25,821 nucleotides of DNA from an uncultured Bacteroides sp. (lineage in GTDB: Bacteria > Bacteroidota > Bacteroidia > Bacteroidales > Bacteroidaceae). Shown here in pieces: positions 18,564 through 25,821 of this stretch (its first letter is position 1; the number at the start of each line of letters is the position of its first letter). The stretch is from the NCBI GenBank assembly GCA_900553815.1, contig USEY01000053.1:1-25821 (forward strand). The letters are read 5' to 3'. Under the pieces are notes generated by a model, which was given only the letters and a program-made list of their open reading frames with translations, was not told the origin of the DNA and searched no databases. The position numbers and the translations under genes were made by a program.

Positions 18564-21443
18564 TTACAGTTTCACCTGCTGCGCCTTACCGTCGTATTTC
18601 ACTACCACACCCTTGGCCTTCAGATTGAAAGGCTGCGGTTTGTCCTTGCTGACGGTAACTACATTGAAAGTACGTTCCTTCAACATGCCGTTGAACTCAC
18701 CCTGGCGCTCACCGATGGTCAGTGTCTTGTCGGCTTCGTTGTAAGTGAACGGAATCATGGCATACTGGCCCTTCTCATAATTGTAGTTCACGCCTTCATC
18801 CTCGTAAAGGGTAAAGCTGCCGTTTTGTCCTTCATACACATAAAGGGTGATTTCAGAAGCCGGTTTTTCGTCGCTATACTCCATGTCGGGACCATAGGGG
18901 ATGATGGCACCTTCGCGAACGTAAAGCGGAATGCGCTCGTAAGGAGCATTGACTGTCTGCTGCTGTCCGCCGGCTACATACTTGCCGGTATAGAAGTCGT
19001 ACCAACCTGTTCCGGCAGGGAAGTACATGGAGCGGGTACGGGCACCATATTCATAAACAGGAGCTACCATGATGGCCGGACCGAACATGTACTGGTCGCC
19101 AATGTTGTTGACAGCGGCATCGGCAGTGAAATCCATGACAAGCGGACGCATGATAGTGTAGTCGTTGAAATAGGTCATACCTGCCAGTGAGTAGATGTAA
19201 GGCATCAGGTTGTAGCGCAGCTTGGTATAGTAGACAATAGAATTATAGCAAGGATGTCCGGCCGGGGCAATGTTCCATACCTCGCGGAAGGGGAATTGTC
19301 CATGGGCACGATACAGAGGACAGAATGCGCCGAACTGATACCAGCGGGTATTGAGCTCACGCCACTCTTTGTAGTCAGCATTCTCGCGTCCGGTCCTGTC
19401 ATATTCGGCCTGTCCGGCTACATAACGGTTTTCCACGCAGAAGCCACCAATATCCATTGTCCAATAAGGAATGCCGCTGACCGCAAAGTTCAAACCGGCA
19501 GAAATCTGTGCCTTCATGTCTTCCCAACGGGTGGCAATGTCACCACTCCAGGTAGCCGTAGAATAGCGTTGCAAGCCCGCAAAGCCCGAACGAGTGAGCA
19601 GGAAGACACGCTTGTTGTTGTCGACACCGCGCTGGCCATCATAGATAGCCTCGGCATTCATCAGGGCATAAGCATTGAAATACTGTGCCGAAGGACCAAG
19701 AGCAGTAGGTCCGCAGAGGTCCTTGCGATATTGCAGGTCGGTACAGTCGCGCACATTGGGTTCGCTGGCATCCATCCACCAGGCATCAAAGCCCAAGGGA
19801 TAGAGATGGTCTTGCATCTGTTTCCAGAAAAGCTTACGGGCACCCTCGGCATAGGCGTCGTAGAAAGAACCTACATAGCCGGGGCCGATCCAGTCGCGAA
19901 TGCTGTCTTTAGTAGCTTGCAGATACATCCAACCGTTCTTCTCAAATTCCTTGTAATGCTCGGTAGTGCAGTAGAACTTGGGCCATACGGAAATCATGAC
20001 CTTGGCATTCATCTTGTGAATGTCGTCGACCATAGCTTTCGGGTCGGGGAAACGGCTCTTGTCGAACTCATGGCTACCCCAGGCATCCTGTGGCCAATAG
20101 TTCCAGTCGAGCACAATGTTGTCAATAGGAATATGACGTTTGCGGAACTCTGCCAAAGCACCCACAATTTCATCCTGGGTTTTGTAGCGTTCGCGGCTTT
20201 GCCAGTAACCCATGGCCCACTTGGGCATGATGGGTGACTTGCCCGTCAGTGTACGGTAGCCACTGATGACATCGTCCATGTCCTTACCATATACAAAATA
20301 GTAATCTATCTGGTTCTGCATTTCGCCCCACCAAGACTGCTTGTTCTGCTCAGCAGCAGGGACAGGACTGAGTACACGCAAACCGCAATAAGAAACGCCT
20401 CCATCGGGTTCCCACTCTATCTTCAGCGGTACACGCTTGCCGGCTTCCAGATTGACAGCAAACTTATAGCTGTTGGGGTTCCAGGCCGTACGCCAACGTT
20501 CGGGAACTACCAATTCATTGTTGATATATACTTTCGTATATCCGGCATAGTAAAGGATGAAACGGAATGTTCCTGACTCGGCAGGCTCGATTTCGCCTTC
20601 ATAGCAAACATTGGCACCCATGAAGGGGAACTTCTGAGGCAGATTGACAACACGAGAAAGGTCTTCACGCCTCAGATGTTCAAAGTAAATGGAGTCTTCA
20701 CGACGAACCAACGTCTCAGCACCAGATTCTTTGGCCGGTACATAAGTACCTGTCAGTGCGCCTTCCTTACCATCCTTGTCATAGAGTTTGAAAACGGCAC
20801 CCAGCTGAGAATAATCGCGCGGGTCTCCAAAGCGGCAAAGCGAATAGCTGTCCCACAAGATGCCGTAATGCTTGTTGGACACAATGAAAGGAACAGATAC
20901 CTTCGTGTTGTACTGGAAGAGTTCCTCGTTCTTGCCCTTGTAGTTGAATTCATCGGCCTGATGCTGACCCAAACCATAGAAAGCCTCATCGTCGGCCGAC
21001 TGGAATACCTGGCGTACCGTATAGGCTTTCTTGCCCTCTACCTCGACAGGTTTAAAAGAACGGCCGTTCTGGTCTTCGGCCACAATCGGAGTACCATTGG
21101 CGTCGGTGAACTTCACTTCGCCCGTTGCCTTCGACACCAAGGCACAGACCTGCGAAGTCTTCAGAGCAATCATGTCGCCCTGCTCTTCCACTGTAAAGTC
21201 GGCCTTGGCCTGCTGAGGAACAATGACAAGGCTCTTGTCGGAAGAAAACTCGTTTTCGGGAGTAGCCGACACATGTATCAGCTTCTCGCCCATCACTTCG
21301 AGACGTACTTTTCTGACGTCCGTAGACTGTTTCTGATTAACAGTAACAATGACTCCATTGGCAGTTTTTTCATACCCACTGCTGCCGCATGCCGCCAGCA
21401 GCAAGCCGGCCAACACGCCCATAGAAGTTTTTCTCAGATTCAT
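18564..21443 (-). CDS. GH31 alpha-xylosidase with PA14 insert, lipoprotein
   Basis: The protein has 959 residues. Lipobox LLAAC places the lipid cysteine at C19. The N-terminal GH31 beta-sandwich is interrupted by a PA14-like domain at about 225-365, as in alpha-xylosidases of characterised Bacteroides xyloglucan loci. The catalytic barrel follows, with nucleophile D558 in WWMDASEPN and acid/base D635 in WSGDIATRWED, 77 residues apart. Beta-rich C-terminal domains run from about 745. It is predicted to release alpha-1,6-linked xylose from the non-reducing end of xyloglucan oligosaccharides; the PA14 domain extends the active site for long substrates. No acidic export signal follows the cysteine, suggesting it faces the periplasm. 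First enzyme gene after the regulator, behind its own candidate promoter. Alpha-glucosidase activity is the main alternative. Confidence 0.9.
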   Translation of the reverse strand: MNLRKTSMGVLAGLLLAACGSSGYEKTANGVIVTVNQKQSTDVRKVRLEVMGEKLIHVSATPENEFSSDKSLVIVPQQAKADFTVEEQGDMIALKTSQVCALVSKATGEVKFTDANGTPIVAEDQNGRSFKPVEVEGKKAYTVRQVFQSADDEAFYGLGQHQADEFNYKGKNEELFQYNTKVSVPFIVSNKHYGILWDSYSLCRFGDPRDYSQLGAVFKLYDKDGKEGALTGTYVPAKESGAETLVRREDSIYFEHLRREDLSRVVNLPQKFPFMGANVCYEGEIEPAESGTFRFILYYAGYTKVYINNELVVPERWRTAWNPNSYKFAVNLEAGKRVPLKIEWEPDGGVSYCGLRVLSPVPAAEQNKQSWWGEMQNQIDYYFVYGKDMDDVISGYRTLTGKSPIMPKWAMGYWQSRERYKTQDEIVGALAEFRKRHIPIDNIVLDWNYWPQDAWGSHEFDKSRFPDPKAMVDDIHKMNAKVMISVWPKFYCTTEHYKEFEKNGWMYLQATKDSIRDWIGPGYVGSFYDAYAEGARKLFWKQMQDHLYPLGFDAWWMDASEPNVRDCTDLQYRKDLCGPTALGPSAQYFNAYALMNAEAIYDGQRGVDNNKRVFLLTRSGFAGLQRYSTATWSGDIATRWEDMKAQISAGLNFAVSGIPYWTMDIGGFCVENRYVAGQAEYDRTGRENADYKEWRELNTRWYQFGAFCPLYRAHGQFPFREVWNIAPAGHPCYNSIVYYTKLRYNLMPYIYSLAGMTYFNDYTIMRPLVMDFTADAAVNNIGDQYMFGPAIMVAPVYEYGARTRSMYFPAGTGWYDFYTGKYVAGGQQQTVNAPYERIPLYVREGAIIPYGPDMEYSDEKPASEITLYVYEGQNGSFTLYEDEGVNYNYEKGQYAMIPFTYNEADKTLTIGERQGEFNGMLKERTFNVVTVSKDKPQPFNLKAKGVVVKYDGKAQQVKL

Positions 21444-21474
21444 ATAATTATCTTTAAAGTTAAATTCTCTATGC

Positions 21475-21482
21475 CAAAGGTA
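21475..21482 (-). promoter_or_regulatory. Candidate -7 box of the glycoside hydrolase operon
   Basis: The minus strand reads TACCTTTG, matching TAnnTTTG, with a predicted start near 21471 and a 28-nt leader to the GH31 ATG. No TTTG lies at the -33 distance, which is common for activator-dependent promoters and fits control by the adjacent hybrid two-component regulator. Confidence 0.5.
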
Positions 21483-21523
21483 AGCATTATGATGCTAAAT
21501 CACTTATCTAAAATGTTGATAAG
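21483..21523. promoter_or_regulatory. Possible operator with two inverted repeats upstream of the operon promoter
   Basis: AGCAT-TATG-ATGCT (21483-21496) abuts the -7 box, and CTTATC/GATAAG (21503-21508 with 21518-21523) lies further upstream. Together they fill the space where an AraC-type activator would bind. Short inverted repeats occur by chance, so this is only a candidate. Confidence 0.25.
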
Positions 21524-21542
21524 AAGGAAGCATTTGGTGCAC

Positions 21543-24500
21543 TCAAGGGGTATTTTGGTTTCTATTAGGGGTGCTATTTGTTATCTTTCCCTCCCTGTCC
21601 TGATAAACGGAGGGTAAAACGCCAAATTCTTCCTTGAAATACTTGCTGAAATACTTGGGACTGTTGAAGCCTACCGTATAGGCAATCTCTGAAACATTCA
21701 TCTGGCTTTCGCGCAAGAACTGGGCAGCACGTTTAAGGCGTATGATACGGATAAACTCGGTCGGAGTCTTTCCCGTTACCTGCAACAACTTCTTATACAA
21801 ATGCACGCGGCTCATACCTAACTCATGACTCAGCTCCTCTACCGACAGGTCGCCACGGCTCATGTTCTCTTCCACATACCTGATGGCATTTTCTATCAGC
21901 TTCTCGTCGAGCGAGGTTATCACTATCTCACTTGGTTCGGGTTCGATGAGAGCCTTGTTTTTCGGTTTTTCCTGACGGTTCAGCTCTATCAGCTTCCGCA
22001 TGCGCAGCAGCAAGACTTCCACATTGAAGGGTTTCGTCATATAGTCGTCGGCTCCATAGCCCAGGCTCTCCACCTGTGCTTCCACGGTTTGCCGTGCCGT
22101 CAACAGGATGACTGGAATGTGTTTCAGCCGTTCGTCGGCTTTCACCCGGCGACAAAGTTCATTGCCGTCCATTTCGGGCATCATCACATCGGTCACAATG
22201 ATGGCGGGCTTCAGACTGGCCAGCATGTTCCAGGCCTGCAATCCGTTGGAAGCCGACGCTACCTGAAAGTACAGGCTCAGGACGTCTTTCATGAAAGCAA
22301 CCAAGTCTTCATTGTCTTCCACAATAAGTACCAAAGGTTTGTCTGAGGCCGCATGTTCAGCCTGAGACAATGCGTCAGAATCCGGTTTATCACTGTCGGC
22401 AGTTTCGTTACCGGGCTCCTTACCCAACGCGTCAGACTGTGACTGAAGCCGGGCAGAAGCAACTTCTGCATCTGCCGCCTCCTCTTCAACAACCGGCTCT
22501 ATGGGAATCTGTACTATAAAGACTGTACCCGAACCGACATTGTCCTTCACTTCTACCTCACCATGGTGCAAAGTCACAAAATCGTGAACCAGACTCAAAC
22601 CAATGCCACTGCCCGTGGAATACTCACCAGCCTCTTTCTGCTCCACCTGGTAGAATCGGTCGAAAATGCGCTTCTTGTCCTCGTCCTTGATGCCGATGCC
22701 CGTATCGGCAACCTTTATCTGCAAGAATCCGGGCTTCTCTTCCGATATATCCAGAGAAACATCTACCCGCCCGCCTTCGGGGGTGAACTTGAAAGCATTG
22801 GACAGCAGGTTCATCACCACCTTGCCTATCTTGTCCCGGTCGAACGACATGTTCAGTATATTCATGGAAGAACGGAACGTGAGACTTACATTCTTCTTCT
22901 CGGAAAAAGCACAGAAGGAATTGCAGATGTTGCGAACATAGTCTACCATATCGCCTTTTGACAGACTGAGGTGCGAGCCATTCATCTCGTTCTTGCGGAA
23001 GTCGAGCAACTGATTGACCAACGCCAGCAGCCTGCGGGCATTGCGATACATCAGCTCCAACCGTTCGTGCTGCTTGGGCTCAGCCGGTTCTTTCAGCATG
23101 CTTTCAAGCGGGGATATAATCAGCGTCAAGGGTGTACGCAGTTCGTGGCTGACATTCGTGAAGAAGCGGAACTTCATTTGGTTCAGCTCGTCCTGACGTG
23201 CCGCCTCCTGCTGAATCTGCCGCAAGCGGAACTTGTTGCGTTCGCGCCGCTGCACCGAAATCAATCCCAGGAAGATAAGACCCGCTATACAGACAACATA
23301 AAACAGATAGGCCCACGGAGTGAGCCAGAATGGCGGCAGTATGACAATCTTCAAGGCAGCTGCATCGGCTTCGATGGCACTGTCGCTGTTGACAGCCTTC
23401 ACCAGCAAGGTATAAGTTCCCGGTGCCAGGTTGGTATAAGTAACCTGCCGCATGCCGGAAGAACTGGCCATCCAATCAATGTCAAAGCCCTCCAGCTTAT
23501 AAAAGAAATCGGTTTTGCCGGGAAGCACATAGTTATCCGAAGCGAACTGCACCGAAAATACATTCTGCTTGTAGTTCAGCACTACTTTGTCGGCCATGGC
23601 CACAGCCTTGTCCAGCACCACGTGTCCGTTGTACTCCTGTCCTACTTTCACTTCCTCGTTGAAGAGCCTCAGCCCTGTAAACATAACCCTCGGCTTCACC
23701 CGGTTGTATTTGATATCTTCGGGCGCAAAGCTGTTTATGCCATACAGTCCGCCCACCAGCATTTCGCCCGTGTGCAGGCGAGTCCACGACCGCTGGTTGA
23801 AGTCTCCGCCCTGCAGGCCGTCCTTGTCATTATAGGCAAGGCAACGGAAAGTGAATGCCTTATCCTTGTCATCCATGGTGAGCACGATGTTTATCAGCTC
23901 ACCACCCGTGCTGACCCACATGTTGCGGTCAGCATCCTCGGCAATGCCCAGAATATACAGGTTGGAAAAGCCAGCCTTCAGCGGAACGTCGTACAGTCTG
24001 TCGTGGTCGCAGTCGTAAACGTACAGTCCGCCACACGTAGCCACCCAAAGCAGGCCGCGACTGTCCTTGTAGACCTGATTGATACTCTGGTTGGCGAAAC
24101 GGTCATGGCCGGAACGGGTGCCCGAGAAGCCGGTTATCCGGCGACTCTCCAGGTCGACTATGGAAATGCCGTTGGAAGTTCCTACCACCAAATTGCCGTG
24201 GCGGTCGAGACAAAGCGACGAAATGAAATTGGACACCAGACCCGAGTTCTGCACATTGTAGGTGACAAACATACCCGTACGAGGGTCCATACATTGCAGG
24301 CCACCTCCCAGTGTTCCTATCCAAAGCAGTCCGTCCTTGTCTTCTACCAGTGCCCACACGTTGTCGTTGGCCAGTGTGCCGGTGCCCCCTGCTCTATAGT
24401 GTACAAACCGTTGCCCGTCAAAGCAGTTCAGTCCGCCCCAATATGTTCCTATCCAAAGCTTGCCGTCGCGCGTCTTCAGCAGACTGACAATAATGTCGCT

Positions 24501-25682
24501 GGAAACAGAATTCCTAGCCATGGAATATTTGTAGACGGTCTTGTCGCCCGTCGCGCGATTCCAGCGAATCAGGCCACCGCCATTGGTGCCCAGCCACACA
24601 TCGTTGCCACCGCCGTCTTCCACACAGTTGATGTCACCCAGATTGACCGTGCTGAACTTGTAGATACTCTCGTTGTAATAGGAAACGCCTTTTCTGTAAG
24701 TTCCCACCCACATGGTACCGGCCTCATCCTCGTAGAGCGCCGTAATGGTATTGTCGGGCAAAGTGCGTTCATTGCCCGGAATGTTGACCAAGTGGATAGA
24801 TTTACCCTGGCCGTCTATCACCTCGATACCTTCCTGGTCACGGCTCATCCACATGTTGCCCATCGAATCCTCGGTCAGTGCCCGCAAGGAGTTGTAATTG
24901 TCCTGCCGGGGCGATTGCAGCACCCAGTTCTTAGAAGGCAAGTCATATATCCATATCCCGGAAATGGCATACACCCAAATGCGCTGCCGACGGTCGACAA
25001 ACAGCGAGAAATCATCCTTATAATCCTCACCGACCTTACCGGTAGCGATATTACCGATGTTCCATTTGACCATCAGCGATGTCCGGTCCACACAAGCCAG
25101 TTGCCCGTCGCTCCTTACTACCACCACACCGTCGGCACACTCGGCAAAGCCGGTCATTTCCTTGTCTGTCGCAAAGAATTTCTGATTCTCCACCTTGACG
25201 GCCGAGTCGCTCCCCGACTGATAGTAGAAAAGCCCTTGCCCCGACACAAACACCCAGAAATTCTTCTCATTGTCTACATAGATGAAAGAAGGCACTCCGG
25301 ATATACCGATGTTGCGCGCCCAGTTTTCAACACGACGGTCGAACCTGTCCTCCGACATTCGATAAATCACGTATCCCGCCCGTGTGCGCAGCCACAAGTT
25401 GTTTTCCCCGTCTTCCTGTATGGTCTTTATACTGTTGTCGGGCAACGAGTTTTCGTCATCTGCCTGGCTGCGATAGACACGGATGTCATAGCCGTCGTAA
25501 CGGTTGAGTCCGGAAGCCGTGCCAAACCACATGAAGCCTTTGGAATCCTTGTATATGGCGTTCACCTGATTATTGGACAGGCCGTCTCTCACCTCCAGAT
25601 GTTTAAACATATATTTATATTGCGCGCATACTGACAGCGGGAGCAAAAGAAGCCACAAACAAAAGAATAATAAATGTCTCAT
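21543..25682 (-). CDS. Hybrid two-component system sensor/regulator of the locus
   Basis: The 1379-residue protein holds a whole signalling pathway in one chain. Order: signal peptide 1-20; periplasmic two-bladed propeller sensor built from repeats such as LWIGT and MWVGT (about 25-655); Y_Y_Y domain (about 690-785); one membrane helix (about 788-810); HisKA with H846 in NVSHELRTP; ATPase with N958/N962, DTGIGIKD and GSGIGL; a long acidic linker (about 1065-1115); receiver domain with D1165 in VTDVMMP and K1217; AraC-type double helix-turn-helix (about 1260-1360). Such proteins bind an oligosaccharide cue in the periplasm and activate the adjacent locus. It lies upstream of and in the same direction as the enzyme genes, with a 99-bp gap holding the operon promoter. 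No strong promoter was found for the regulator itself. Confidence 0.95.
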   Translation of the reverse strand: MRHLLFFCLWLLLLPLSVCAQYKYMFKHLEVRDGLSNNQVNAIYKDSKGFMWFGTASGLNRYDGYDIRVYRSQADDENSLPDNSIKTIQEDGENNLWLRTRAGYVIYRMSEDRFDRRVENWARNIGISGVPSFIYVDNEKNFWVFVSGQGLFYYQSGSDSAVKVENQKFFATDKEMTGFAECADGVVVVRSDGQLACVDRTSLMVKWNIGNIATGKVGEDYKDDFSLFVDRRQRIWVYAISGIWIYDLPSKNWVLQSPRQDNYNSLRALTEDSMGNMWMSRDQEGIEVIDGQGKSIHLVNIPGNERTLPDNTITALYEDEAGTMWVGTYRKGVSYYNESIYKFSTVNLGDINCVEDGGGNDVWLGTNGGGLIRWNRATGDKTVYKYSMARNSVSSDIIVSLLKTRDGKLWIGTYWGGLNCFDGQRFVHYRAGGTGTLANDNVWALVEDKDGLLWIGTLGGGLQCMDPRTGMFVTYNVQNSGLVSNFISSLCLDRHGNLVVGTSNGISIVDLESRRITGFSGTRSGHDRFANQSINQVYKDSRGLLWVATCGGLYVYDCDHDRLYDVPLKAGFSNLYILGIAEDADRNMWVSTGGELINIVLTMDDKDKAFTFRCLAYNDKDGLQGGDFNQRSWTRLHTGEMLVGGLYGINSFAPEDIKYNRVKPRVMFTGLRLFNEEVKVGQEYNGHVVLDKAVAMADKVVLNYKQNVFSVQFASDNYVLPGKTDFFYKLEGFDIDWMASSSGMRQVTYTNLAPGTYTLLVKAVNSDSAIEADAAALKIVILPPFWLTPWAYLFYVVCIAGLIFLGLISVQRRERNKFRLRQIQQEAARQDELNQMKFRFFTNVSHELRTPLTLIISPLESMLKEPAEPKQHERLELMYRNARRLLALVNQLLDFRKNEMNGSHLSLSKGDMVDYVRNICNSFCAFSEKKNVSLTFRSSMNILNMSFDRDKIGKVVMNLLSNAFKFTPEGGRVDVSLDISEEKPGFLQIKVADTGIGIKDEDKKRIFDRFYQVEQKEAGEYSTGSGIGLSLVHDFVTLHHGEVEVKDNVGSGTVFIVQIPIEPVVEEEAADAEVASARLQSQSDALGKEPGNETADSDKPDSDALSQAEHAASDKPLVLIVEDNEDLVAFMKDVLSLYFQVASASNGLQAWNMLASLKPAIIVTDVMMPEMDGNELCRRVKADERLKHIPVILLTARQTVEAQVESLGYGADDYMTKPFNVEVLLLRMRKLIELNRQEKPKNKALIEPEPSEIVITSLDEKLIENAIRYVEENMSRGDLSVEELSHELGMSRVHLYKKLLQVTGKTPTEFIRIIRLKRAAQFLRESQMNVSEIAYTVGFNSPKYFSKYFKEEFGVLPSVYQDREGKITNSTPNRNQNTP

Positions 25683-25770
25683 ATATTACACAAAGGTTTT
25701 TCCATGACAAATAAAGTAAAAACATACGAACAGTCAAAACAAAGGAATCACTTTTTGCCACCTGACTCAC

Positions 25771-25789
25771 GGCTCTTTCATTTAAAACA
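25771..25789 (-). repeat. Partial third copy of the intergenic repeat end, cut by the window edge
   Basis: GGCTCTTTCATTTAAAACA matches the reverse complement of the right end of copy 2 (from 8443 downward) over the inverted-repeat end and the following A-rich stretch. The element would therefore be in the opposite orientation and continue past the window end. Similarity fades after about 19 bp, so only the end is conserved as far as visible. It sits 88 bp upstream of the regulator gene. Confidence 0.5.
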
Positions 25790-25821
25790 ACCTCTATAAT
25801 CCTTGTTATTCTCCGAAAAAC

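Noticed and set aside
22971..25634. 887-residue open frame on the plus strand opposite the regulator gene
   Set aside because: Antisense shadow of the sensor propeller region; no domain or signal sequence is visible and the minus-strand protein has full domain structure.
25691..25698. AACCTTTG on the minus strand as the regulator gene promoter
   Set aside because: The first base of the -7 consensus is wrong and no -33 element lies at 19-21 bp; too weak to call.

Overview
The window looks like chromosome from a gut-type member of the Bacteroidales (Bacteroides, Phocaeicola or a close relative). The evidence is several upstream regions carrying the Bacteroides-type promoter (TTTG, about 20 bp, then TAnnTTTG), a hybrid two-component system fused to an AraC-type DNA-binding domain, and a tight run of glycoside hydrolases with signal peptides. 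No RNA gene, CRISPR array, transposase or integrase was seen. Nearly all genes lie on the minus strand; the exceptions are two genes of a restriction-modification cassette.

Layout. Positions 1-435 hold no gene but are dense in repeats and promoter-like motifs that point left, out of the window. Positions 436-2511 encode an AAA+ ATPase of unknown role. Positions 2512-3166 are non-coding, with a short 11-bp tandem repeat. Positions 3167-5662 encode PriA, the replication restart helicase. Positions 5734-8443 form an AT-richer island: a C5 cytosine methyltransferase and a candidate restriction endonuclease on the plus strand, converging on a Vsr-type mismatch endonuclease on the minus strand. The island is bounded on both sides by diverged direct copies of a 158-193 bp repeat with inverted ends. 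A third, partial copy of the repeat end lies near the right edge of the window.

Positions 8643-25682 are a polysaccharide utilization locus, all on the minus strand. In transcription order it reads: hybrid two-component sensor/regulator, GH31 with a PA14 insert, GH2, GH95, GH3, GH95. Read together, the enzymes match the linkages of fucogalacto-xyloglucan side chains and backbone oligosaccharides: GH95 for terminal L-fucose (or L-galactose), GH2 for beta-galactose, GH31 for alpha-xylose and GH3 for beta-glucose. No SusC/SusD pair and no endo-glucanase lie in the window, so the import and depolymerising part must be outside it, probably to the right of the regulator, or elsewhere in the genome.

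Several gene starts were moved inward from the longest open frame, because the longest frame begins at TTG while an in-frame ATG matches the signal peptide, promoter or neighbour spacing better (AAA ATPase, priA, GH2, last GH95). All functional statements come from reading motifs by eye; no database search was run.
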